Notes under the pieces: generated by a model
The model's database searches: none
Seen by the model: only the letters and a program-made list of their open reading frames with translations
What the model was told of the DNA's origin: nothing
Program-made: the position numbers and the translations under genes
From: Phycisphaerae bacterium
Lineage (GTDB): Bacteria; Chloroflexota; Anaerolineae; 4572-78; J111
Direction: 5' to 3'
Assembly: GCA_028285035.1 (NCBI GenBank)
Contig: JANQQF010000086.1
Location: 52,414 to 116,413 of the forward strand
Length of the DNA: 64,000 bases
Shown: positions 20,939-29,004 of the stretch, in pieces
Position numbering within the stretch: the stretch's first letter is position 1
Layout: each line of letters begins with the position of its first letter

Positions 20939-21021
20939 CGGGGAGATTGGATCGGAAAATTCGGATTTAATTTACAAATAAAACTTAATAAATTTAATAT
21001 TTTTGAAAGGAATACCTCATC

Positions 21022-23787
21022 GTGAATCTCATTAACAAAATACGTCTGACGAACCGATACACCTTTTTTTTCACCATCTTCTTAGCCGTCCTTCTCCTGG
21101 TTGGGCTAATGAGCTCGATTGTTCAAGCTAGTCCGCTGGGGCAGACCACCGACTGTTGTATTATCTATGTGAATGCCGAGGCAACCGGAACCAATACCGG
21201 TGACTCCTGGGCCAACGCTTTCACTGAGCTGCAAAGTGCATTGGCGGTGGCTGAGGCCGGGCAGGAGATTTGGGTGGCAGCGGGTACCTACCGACCCGAC
21301 TACGACCCCGGCAGCGATAGCCATACGCTTGACCGATCCCTATACTTTACCCTCAAGAGTGGGGTGAGCCTATATGGTGGTTTTGCGGGCACAGAAACCT
21401 CACGACTTGAGCGAGATTGGCGAACCAATGTTACCATCCTAAGCGGTGACTTGCTGGGGAATGATGGGCCGGATCTGACGAACAATGATGAAAACAGCTA
21501 CCATGTCTTGGAAGCCATTGATGTCACTGATGTTATGTTAGATGGCTTTATCGTGCAAGGAGGGAAAGCCAATGGTACAGGAGAGGGGCGAGCACGCGCT
21601 GGTGGCTTGCGTACGGCAAACAGCACCATCACCCTCAGCAACATGCGTTTTACTGCGAATGATGCCGGTGGTGGGGGCGCAATGTATTTGGCGGCGAGCC
21701 AGATTACAATGGATCAGGTTGAATTTATCAAGAACAACACTTCCTCAGGGGGTGGTGGCATGTGGATTACCAGCAGTGCAGCCGTGACTCTGACAAATAG
21801 TTTGTTAGTGGAGAACACAGCTCGCAACTTTGGTGGGGCGATTTACAATAGTTCGGGCAGCCAGGTGACGGTGATTAATACCACCATCGCCAACAATAGT
21901 GTCTCTAGTGGTGGGGGCATTTTCAACACCAATGGTGGCTCTGGTACCGATCATAGCTTTTCAACCGTGATCAACTCTATTTTATGGGGCAATAGTGGTG
22001 GGCAAATTGTAAACTTCAGTGCCAGTGGTTCGACCAATAATGATAGTATCATTCAAGGGATAAGCGGGGGAACTGTCCTCAATGCGAACCCATTGTTTGT
22101 TGATGCCGCCAATGGTGACTTTCGATTGCAAGTGACCTCGCCTGCGCTCAATATCGGAAATAATGATGTGCTGCCATTCGGGGCAAATCTTGATTTAGCT
22201 GGTGAGCCTCGTGTCAATAATGGTACGGTTGATTTAGGTGCCTATGAATTGGTAGACGCTGGCTCAATCCTCTATGTGGATGCCGATGCAGCCGGAGGCA
22301 ATACCGGAGCCTCTTGGACGGATGCCTTTACCGAACTGCAAAGTGCATTGGCTGTGGCCACGGCAGGGCAGGAGATTTGGGTGGCGGCAGGGACATATCT
22401 CCCTGACTACGACCCCGGTAGCGACACCCACACCCTTGACCGATCACTATACTTTAACCTCAAGAGTGGAGTTAGCCTATATGGTGGTTTTGTGGGCATA
22501 GAAAGCTCGCGACTTGAGCGAGATTGGCGAACCAATGTCACCATTCTAAGCGGTGATCTGCTGGGGAATGATGGTCCAAACCTGGCGAACAATGATGAGA
22601 ACAGTTATCACGTCCTGCAAGGAATTGATGTTACTGATGTTGTATTAGATGGCTTCACAGTACAAGGTGGGAACGCGAACGGCACCGGGGTAGGCCAAGC
22701 CCGGGCCGGTGGGCTACGTACAGCAAATAGCACGATCAATATCAATAATATGCGCTTTACCGCGAATGATGCCAATGGTGGGGGCGCGATGTATCTGGCA
22801 GCGAGTCAGATTACGTTGGATCGAGTGGAGTTGATTGAGAACAATACCTCCTCAGGCGGTGGTGGCATGTGGATTACCAGCAGTGCGGCAGTGACTCTGA
22901 CCAATAGCCTGTTAGTAGAGAACACAGCCCGCAATTTTGGCGGAGCGATTTATAACAGCTCAGGAAGCCAGGTGACAGTGATTAACACTACGATCGCCAA
23001 TAATAGTGTCTCTAGTGGCGGGGGCATTTTCAACACCAATGGTGGTTCTGGCAGTGATCATAGTTTTTCCACCGTAATCAACTCTATTTTTTGGGGCAAT
23101 AGTGGTGGGCAAATCTTTAACTTTCCGGGCAGTGGTTCAACCAATAGTTATAGCCTTATTCAAGGGGTAAGTGGTGGCACTGTATTTAATGCGAATCCGC
23201 TGTTTGTTGATCCCACAAATGGCGATTTCCGGTTACAAGCAACTTCGCCCGCTCTCAATGTAGGTGATAATGAGGCGTTACCATCTTATGCAATGATCGA
23301 TCTTGCTGGTGTTATCCGGGTGCAGGAAAAGACAGTGGATTTAGGTGCCTATGAGCGACCTGTTGAATGTCTTACCCCAGAACCTGAACTTGGCTCTATC
23401 ACGATTATTAAATCTGTCGGCTCGCCATCAACCGATCATGCGTTTGATTTTGCCGGTGATCTCGGTGAATTTGCCTTACAGCACGGCCAATCATATTCGA
23501 TGACAAATTTAAGCGCAGGGACCTACACCGTTTATGAAAATGAAGCAACCTTCCCTGATAATTTATGGGCGCTTTTAGCGGTGACCTGTACCTATAAAAA
23601 TGACTTAGGCGAACCAATCTCTGTTATTCCAGAACGCCCAGATACAACCGCTTTGGTTAATATTCCGTTAGAGTCTGGCCAGGATTTAACTTGTATCTTC
23701 CTGAATGAGCGGGTGAACTTTGAGCCATCAGCTCCCGAACAACCTCTCTTTTTACCGATGATTACGGTGCCAGTTCTGGAGGACTAA
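21022..23787 (+). CDS. Secreted tandem parallel beta-helix protein with prealbumin-like C-terminal domain
   Basis: This 921-residue protein starts at GTG, with GAAAGG 11 bases upstream. Residues ~14-37 are a hydrophobic signal peptide ending near VQAS. Two nearly identical modules (~residues 47-415 and ~418-785) begin IYVNAEATG or LYVDADAAG, pass through TELQSALAVA and QEIWVAAGTY, then right-handed beta-helix repeats rich in Asn/Gly/Thr, and end in VDLGAYE. This pattern matches secreted pectate-lyase-fold or right-handed beta-helix surface proteins. After ~residue 790 comes a Cna-B/SpaA-like or prealbumin-like domain (SITIIKSVGS, GTYTVYENE). The protein ends FLPMITVPVLED. No catalytic site is evident; a cell-surface or adhesive role is likely. 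The module is shared with the upstream giant gene. Confidence 0.85.
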   Translation: MNLINKIRLTNRYTFFFTIFLAVLLLVGLMSSIVQASPLGQTTDCCIIYVNAEATGTNTGDSWANAFTELQSALAVAEAGQEIWVAAGTYRPDYDPGSDSHTLDRSLYFTLKSGVSLYGGFAGTETSRLERDWRTNVTILSGDLLGNDGPDLTNNDENSYHVLEAIDVTDVMLDGFIVQGGKANGTGEGRARAGGLRTANSTITLSNMRFTANDAGGGGAMYLAASQITMDQVEFIKNNTSSGGGGMWITSSAAVTLTNSLLVENTARNFGGAIYNSSGSQVTVINTTIANNSVSSGGGIFNTNGGSGTDHSFSTVINSILWGNSGGQIVNFSASGSTNNDSIIQGISGGTVLNANPLFVDAANGDFRLQVTSPALNIGNNDVLPFGANLDLAGEPRVNNGTVDLGAYELVDAGSILYVDADAAGGNTGASWTDAFTELQSALAVATAGQEIWVAAGTYLPDYDPGSDTHTLDRSLYFNLKSGVSLYGGFVGIESSRLERDWRTNVTILSGDLLGNDGPNLANNDENSYHVLQGIDVTDVVLDGFTVQGGNANGTGVGQARAGGLRTANSTININNMRFTANDANGGGAMYLAASQITLDRVELIENNTSSGGGGMWITSSAAVTLTNSLLVENTARNFGGAIYNSSGSQVTVINTTIANNSVSSGGGIFNTNGGSGSDHSFSTVINSIFWGNSGGQIFNFPGSGSTNSYSLIQGVSGGTVFNANPLFVDPTNGDFRLQATSPALNVGDNEALPSYAMIDLAGVIRVQEKTVDLGAYERPVECLTPEPELGSITIIKSVGSPSTDHAFDFAGDLGEFALQHGQSYSMTNLSAGTYTVYENEATFPDNLWALLAVTCTYKNDLGEPISVIPERPDTTALVNIPLESGQDLTCIFLNERVNFEPSAPEQPLFLPMITVPVLED

Positions 23788-23805
23788 TTTAGAAGCCATT
23801 TTGAA

Positions 23806-23902
23806 AGATTGGTCCAGTCTTGCAATGCTCAGTTTTTGCGGCAATCACCTCCGATTGCAACGATACTTGGATAAAATTACATTTGATAGACTGGGCCAAT
23901 CT
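23806..23902. repeat. 97-bp element bounded by 15-bp imperfect inverted repeats
   Basis: AGATTGGTCCAGTCT (23806-23820) and AGACTGGGCCAATCT (23888-23902) are inverted copies with one mismatch. Between them lies a smaller hairpin, GCAATC-ACCTCC-GATTGC. There is no T-run, so an intrinsic terminator is unlikely. The form resembles a miniature inverted-repeat element or a two-arm operator between the beta-helix gene and the glycosyltransferase gene. Confidence 0.5.
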
Positions 23903-23961
23903 ACCATTCACAATCTAAGATTTCTCCTTCTCCCCCCCTCGTGGTATGATCTCTCATCCGT

Positions 23962-26352
23962 ATGACAAACGGTAATGAAGAGATTTCAGCAACGCAATCA
24001 AATACACTCAACTGGCGAACCGAGGCTTTAATTAGCCTCGGCCTTTTTGTGTTAGCCCTCATCCCACGCGCCTACGATTTAGATCGTTTTGTCACCGCTG
24101 ACGAAGCCAAGTGGGTCTATCGTTCGGCCCAATTTTTGGCCGCTTTCCTACAAGGTGACTTGGCTGGTACGACGGTCAACCTGACCCCAGCCGTGACCAC
24201 CACCTGGCTGGGGAGCATCGGGTTGGCGATTTATTATCAACTCAACCAAGCCGCACTTCAGATGCCTTTTATTGATTGGTTGCAATCCCTACCTCAATTT
24301 CGAGCCGAGTTGAATGTCCTGGTGATGGTTCGCTGGCCGATGGTCATTTTGACCTCGCTGACTGTGGTGCTAATCTACCACTTGGGGCGACGGCTGTTTT
24401 CATCGCCAGTGGCTCTGCTTGCGGCCACCCTGATCGCGCTCGATCCCCATACGATTGCCTTGTCACGTATTATCGGCCACGATGCTCCTGTATCGATGTT
24501 TATGGCCTTGGCCCTCTTGCTCCTTCTTCTCACCATCAGCCCAACCGGTCCCACCAAGCCCTCAAGAATGCTCTTTGTCCTTTCTGGTATCGCGGCGGGC
24601 TTGGCGATTTTGTCCAAGGCCCCAGCCCTGTTTCTGCTTCCTTTTGCTGGCTTACTCTTCCTAATCAAACTCTGGACGGATGAGTTTCAGTGGCGACGTT
24701 GGTTACCCCCATTTTTGCTATGGGGAGTTGCTGCCTATGTGACTTTCATTGTGATCTGGCCCGCCGCGTGGGGTGACCCTGTCGGACGGCCTTGGGCGGT
24801 CGTTGAGAATGCCTTCCTGTCAGCCACTGATCAAGTTGAAGCGAGTGCCGAAGGCTTTGCCTTAGTGCCTGACCTTGGCCTACTTTACTACCTCGTCAAC
24901 GGTGGCTTCAAGCTCACCCCCTTGGTTGTTATCGGTAGCCTGATAACCCTATTTTGGCTGGCCCATATGCTTTTTGGTGAGAAAACAACTGCCAATGGTG
25001 CTTCGTTAAAGACTCCAATTCTCTTACTCTTTGGTTTTGTCGTGTTTTTCACCATCTTTATGACGTTGGGGGGCAAACGAAGTCCTCGCTATATCCTGCC
25101 TATTTTTACCCCCTTGATTTTTGTGGCGAGTATAGGCTGGCTGTGGGGCTTTCAGTGGTTGCGACAACGTTTCCAGAACGCCAGTGGTGTGCGTGTAGCC
25201 TACTTCGCTCTTCTTATTATCATTGCGTTGTTTACTGTTGCCCCACACGCGCCCTATTACTTCACCTACTTCAACCCCTTGCTTGGGGGATCACGCACCG
25301 CCCCGCATTTGGTCAAACTTGGCTGGGGGGAGGGAATGGATCGAGTTGGTCGTTTTTTGCAGCGAACCTCATCTGGTAGTCGAGTGGGCACAGCCTATGC
25401 CTCAACAATTACCCCATTTTTTCAGGGCGATGTGGCTGGCCTTGATAGTGATCGTCTCGATTATCTGATTTTATACAAAAAGCAAGTGCAGGGGGGGAAA
25501 GCTCCCTTGTTGCCCGAGGTTGTTGATTTCTACGAGCAATCTGGGGCACTGTTTTCGGTTGATCTAGCTGGTATCCGCTACGCCGATGTCTACCCTGGTC
25601 CGGCAATGCAAGTCACAGATGGTATTGTTGGAGCCGCGCAAACGGCCACACCGTTTGCTTTTCGAACCAAGACTGCGTATGCTCAACCGGGTGAGGATAT
25701 AGCCTTTGATGTGCTTTGGGCTTTACCACTGAGAACGGACAACTTTGAGCGCACGCTACCTGTCATACTGAGTGATCAGAATGGTCAATCAATGACACTT
25801 AATGCCGAAGTTAGCGATCTGATTTATCAAAACAACTCATCGGCCCTCACGCAACATACTTACACGCTGCCCGAGACAATTACCAGAGGTGCGTATGCGG
25901 TACAACTGGGCCAGGCGCAGGGGAAAATTGAGGTTCGCAATTTTCAATCTCCCCCTCATCTAGCTCAGGTTAGTGCCTTATTCGATAATCAGATCAGCTT
26001 GATTGCCTACCAATTTGAACTGACTGAGGATTTTATTCGTGTTGAGGTCGCTTGGCGTGCCGAAAGAGATCACCTGCCCGATTATACGGTCTTCACTCAA
26101 ATGCTTGATCTTGAGACGGATGAGCGCTTGGCGGGCATCGACACCCAGCCCCAAAAAGGAGCTTGGCCCACCAGTCGCTGGGTGAAAAACGAAGTGATTG
26201 TCGATGAATATTTTGTAGCCGTGCCCCCTGGTCTTGAGGCTGGTGCATTCAAAATTATTGTTGGTTTGTATCAACCTGAAACGGGCCAGCGGCTCCAACT
26301 CAACAATGGTCAAGATTATTGGCTGTTACCGTGGACGTTGATTCGGGAGTAA
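23962..26352 (+). CDS. GT39/PMT-family polytopic membrane glycosyltransferase
   Basis: 796 residues. An N-terminal membrane helix (~22-40) is followed by a first outer loop with FVTADEAKW (Asp47-Glu48), the usual acidic catalytic motif of GT-C dolichyl/polyprenyl-phosphate sugar transferases (GT39, ArnT-like). About ten more hydrophobic segments extend to ~residue 430, including the conserved RIIGHDAP loop. Such enzymes move a sugar from a polyprenyl-phosphate donor to protein or lipid on the outer face of the membrane. Residues ~660-796 form an extracytoplasmic beta-sandwich (YTVFTQMLD, IIVGLYQPETGQRL) shared with the protein at 28985. A paralogue follows 102 bases downstream on the same strand. 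Acceptor and sugar are unknown. Confidence 0.85.
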   Translation: MTNGNEEISATQSNTLNWRTEALISLGLFVLALIPRAYDLDRFVTADEAKWVYRSAQFLAAFLQGDLAGTTVNLTPAVTTTWLGSIGLAIYYQLNQAALQMPFIDWLQSLPQFRAELNVLVMVRWPMVILTSLTVVLIYHLGRRLFSSPVALLAATLIALDPHTIALSRIIGHDAPVSMFMALALLLLLLTISPTGPTKPSRMLFVLSGIAAGLAILSKAPALFLLPFAGLLFLIKLWTDEFQWRRWLPPFLLWGVAAYVTFIVIWPAAWGDPVGRPWAVVENAFLSATDQVEASAEGFALVPDLGLLYYLVNGGFKLTPLVVIGSLITLFWLAHMLFGEKTTANGASLKTPILLLFGFVVFFTIFMTLGGKRSPRYILPIFTPLIFVASIGWLWGFQWLRQRFQNASGVRVAYFALLIIIALFTVAPHAPYYFTYFNPLLGGSRTAPHLVKLGWGEGMDRVGRFLQRTSSGSRVGTAYASTITPFFQGDVAGLDSDRLDYLILYKKQVQGGKAPLLPEVVDFYEQSGALFSVDLAGIRYADVYPGPAMQVTDGIVGAAQTATPFAFRTKTAYAQPGEDIAFDVLWALPLRTDNFERTLPVILSDQNGQSMTLNAEVSDLIYQNNSSALTQHTYTLPETITRGAYAVQLGQAQGKIEVRNFQSPPHLAQVSALFDNQISLIAYQFELTEDFIRVEVAWRAERDHLPDYTVFTQMLDLETDERLAGIDTQPQKGAWPTSRWVKNEVIVDEYFVAVPPGLEAGAFKIIVGLYQPETGQRLQLNNGQDYWLLPWTLIRE

Positions 26353-26454
26353 GTGGTTGAGAGAGTGGAGACTGGAAATTAAAGATTTCGTAGATACACG
26401 ATTTGATTTTAACATCAATCTCCAGTAATCAATCTCTAATCTCTGCATTGAACT

Positions 26455-28974
26455 ATGAAAAAATACGTAAACATTCTCACCTCAATCGGCCTTTTCCTGT
26501 TAGCTCTGGCCCCCCGTCTCCCAGACTTGGGGCGCTTTCTGACCGCAGATGAGTTTTTGTGGGTAGATCGCTCTCGGAATTTTTTGGCGGCGATGACGAA
26601 CCCAGCGTTTCAATGCACCTCGGTTGTTGAAAAATGGGGGAATCAAGCCGAGGGGCTGGCTTGTGCGCTGCGAACTGGGCATCCTGGTGTCACGACGATG
26701 TGGACGGGGAGCTTTGGCTTTGTGCTGCGTTGGCTGTGGGATGGTCGCCCCGATACGCTGCATAACTACGTGGTCGGAGTTTCGACCAATCCACTCGATG
26801 CCAGCTTTATCGCCCCTGAACGTCTGGGCACGGTGCTGATCACCTCGCTGTGGGTAGTGGCGGTCTATTGGTTGGTGCGGCGTCTATTTGGGGCACACAT
26901 TGCTTTGGTCGCTGCGGTTCTGATCGCCCTCAATCCATATCACATCGCCCTGTCACGGGTGATTCACCACGATGCCTTGAGCACAACCTTTATGACTTTG
27001 TCGGTGCTTTGTATGCTAATCTACTGGGGGCAATCGGCCCCACGGGGCTGGTTGATTGCCTCAGGCGTGCTGGCTGGCTTTGGCTTCCTCAGTAAGAGTC
27101 CCTCGCTCTTCTTGATGCCCTTTGTGGCCTTGGTCGGTCTCTGGTTTGCTATCTCGATCTACTTGGCCCAACGTCGCACAGAACAGGCTCCCTACAGCGT
27201 GCTATTCACCCGCATCCTACCCCGAACTATAGGCGATGGCCTACTCTGGTTTGGCTGTGCGGCGATCACCTTCTTTGTTTTCTGGCCTGCAATGTGGGTG
27301 GTACCCATCGAGACGTTGGAAACGGTTTTCTTCATTGGGAGCAAATATGCGACGGGTGGGCACGCCAAAGGAAACTACTTTTTGGGTGAAGTCTCAAAAG
27401 ATCCAGGCATCCTCTTCTATCCTATCACCTGGCTATATCGAACCTCCCCCCTTGTCTTGCTTGGCCTTCTATCATTGGTTGGCGTTGTTGCTTGGTCTCG
27501 TACCAAGAATCGTTTAGATGAGCAGTTATCTATTCGCAAATTTTTGCCTTTGCTTCTGCTCTTTATCCTCGGTTACTATATCCTGATGACGATTGGAGAA
27601 AAGAAGCAGGATCGATATTTCTTACCTGTTTATCCTTGGTTTGATTTGATAGCCGCCTTTGGTTTGGTGTCATTGGTGGGAGTATTTTTGCGACAACTAC
27701 CACAAGCCCGTCAATCACTGGCTACAGGTATATTGGTTGGGGTAGTGTTATTGGTCAATGGCGTACTGGTCGGTTTGAACTTCCCCTACTACTTCACCTA
27801 CTACAATCCCGTTTTAGGTGGCCCTCAAGCCGCAGAGCAAGCGATAACGGTCGGCTGGGGGGAGGGCCTCGATTTAGTGGCCGATTATCTCAACGAGCAA
27901 GCTCAATCTGATGAAACAGGCGAGGCCCCTCGTGTCGCTAGTTGGTATCAATCTACCTTTGCCCCTTTCTATGATGGCACTGCCATTAGTTATTCCAAAG
28001 AAAAGGGCAAGGTTTTGGCGGGGGATTATGCCGTCTTCTATATCAACCAAACCCAACGCCGTTTCCCCGATGATGTGATGTTTGACTACTTCACCGAGCG
28101 TGTCGAGCCAGTAGAAACGATTTCTCTGCGTGGTATCGAGTACGCCTGGATTTATCCGAGTCTCGGCGTGGATCACTACATCCAAGACCAAACCTACACC
28201 GGAATTGCTTCTCTGTTAGCGTGGCAGTGGGTAGATGGCGATCAACCGTTGGTCGCCGGGCAACCCACTGAATTTGAGTTGTATTGGGAATATTTGGGCA
28301 AAAAGCCGGAGGAGCAGTGGTTTGTGCGCTTGGTCGATGCCCAAGGCCGTCCTTGGACTGAGGGCGCAAGTCAGATGGTGCCTGCCGACAACCCGCCTGC
28401 TTCTGAATGGCGCGAGGGCGAAATCATCGTTGAGCAGGGAGTCATTATCCCTGATGCTGGGATGCCGCCTGGTCAGTATCAGCTCCAAATCGGCTTTTAC
28501 ACCCAGGCCGAGGCGGTTGTCTCTGGTGAGTTACTCTTTGAGGTACCACCAGATGAGGCCCTCATTCCAGTCGTTCAATCCCCTGACCTGCCCTACAGCC
28601 TGCCCGCTGATGCGACAACCTTGCGTAAACCCTTCGTCCCTCAACTGGACCTCCTTGGTGCCACGTGGACAAATGAAGACGGTCCCATTGCGCTCGACCT
28701 CTACTGGCACGTGCAGCAGCCACTACCTGCCGACACCTCCCTCCACGTCGGCCTCATGGACGCCAACGGTGACCCACAACAGGCTTGGTTCAACCTCTCC
28801 CTGGCCGAGATCTTTGATAGTGATAATGTCATCTGGCAAGTGGATGAACATCTCCACACCCGCTGGCAACTTGACTTACTCCCCGAAGTTTCCCCTGGTA
28901 CTTACACCATCGAACTGGTCTGGCCCGACGATATTGAGCAAACCGTTTCATTTGGTGAGGTTGTGGTGGAGTAA
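26455..28974 (+). CDS. GT39/PMT-family membrane glycosyltransferase, second paralogue
   Basis: 839 residues and clearly paralogous to the gene before it: RLPDLGRFLTADEFLWVDRS in the first loop (Asp32-Glu33) and the RVIHHDALSTTFM block aligned with RIIGHDAPVSMFM. The GT-C membrane core (~10 helices) ends near residue 450, followed by a long extracytoplasmic part that carries beta-sandwich-like segments. The 102-base gap before it contains only a dispersed-type AT-rich repeat (GGAGACTGGAAATTA and CAATCTCCAGTAATCAATC). It converges on the minus-strand gene at 28985 with 10 bases between the stops. A pair of similar enzymes side by side suggests different acceptors or sugars within one glycosylation pathway. 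Confidence 0.85.
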   Translation: MKKYVNILTSIGLFLLALAPRLPDLGRFLTADEFLWVDRSRNFLAAMTNPAFQCTSVVEKWGNQAEGLACALRTGHPGVTTMWTGSFGFVLRWLWDGRPDTLHNYVVGVSTNPLDASFIAPERLGTVLITSLWVVAVYWLVRRLFGAHIALVAAVLIALNPYHIALSRVIHHDALSTTFMTLSVLCMLIYWGQSAPRGWLIASGVLAGFGFLSKSPSLFLMPFVALVGLWFAISIYLAQRRTEQAPYSVLFTRILPRTIGDGLLWFGCAAITFFVFWPAMWVVPIETLETVFFIGSKYATGGHAKGNYFLGEVSKDPGILFYPITWLYRTSPLVLLGLLSLVGVVAWSRTKNRLDEQLSIRKFLPLLLLFILGYYILMTIGEKKQDRYFLPVYPWFDLIAAFGLVSLVGVFLRQLPQARQSLATGILVGVVLLVNGVLVGLNFPYYFTYYNPVLGGPQAAEQAITVGWGEGLDLVADYLNEQAQSDETGEAPRVASWYQSTFAPFYDGTAISYSKEKGKVLAGDYAVFYINQTQRRFPDDVMFDYFTERVEPVETISLRGIEYAWIYPSLGVDHYIQDQTYTGIASLLAWQWVDGDQPLVAGQPTEFELYWEYLGKKPEEQWFVRLVDAQGRPWTEGASQMVPADNPPASEWREGEIIVEQGVIIPDAGMPPGQYQLQIGFYTQAEAVVSGELLFEVPPDEALIPVVQSPDLPYSLPADATTLRKPFVPQLDLLGATWTNEDGPIALDLYWHVQQPLPADTSLHVGLMDANGDPQQAWFNLSLAEIFDSDNVIWQVDEHLHTRWQLDLLPEVSPGTYTIELVWPDDIEQTVSFGEVVVE

Positions 28975-29004
28975 GAGAGGATGACTATTTTTTGGCATCT
29001 CTCT
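28974..29004. terminator. Weak hairpin between convergent genes
   Basis: AGAGAGGATG (28974-28983) can pair with CATCTCTCT (28996-29004), with a one-base bulge. It spans the two convergent stop codons. There is no clear T-run on either strand, so it is at best a weak bidirectional terminator. Confidence 0.3.

Noticed and set aside
28235..28984. 249-codon plus-strand frame
   Set aside because: Alternative frame of the second glycosyltransferase; composition is not that of a real protein.
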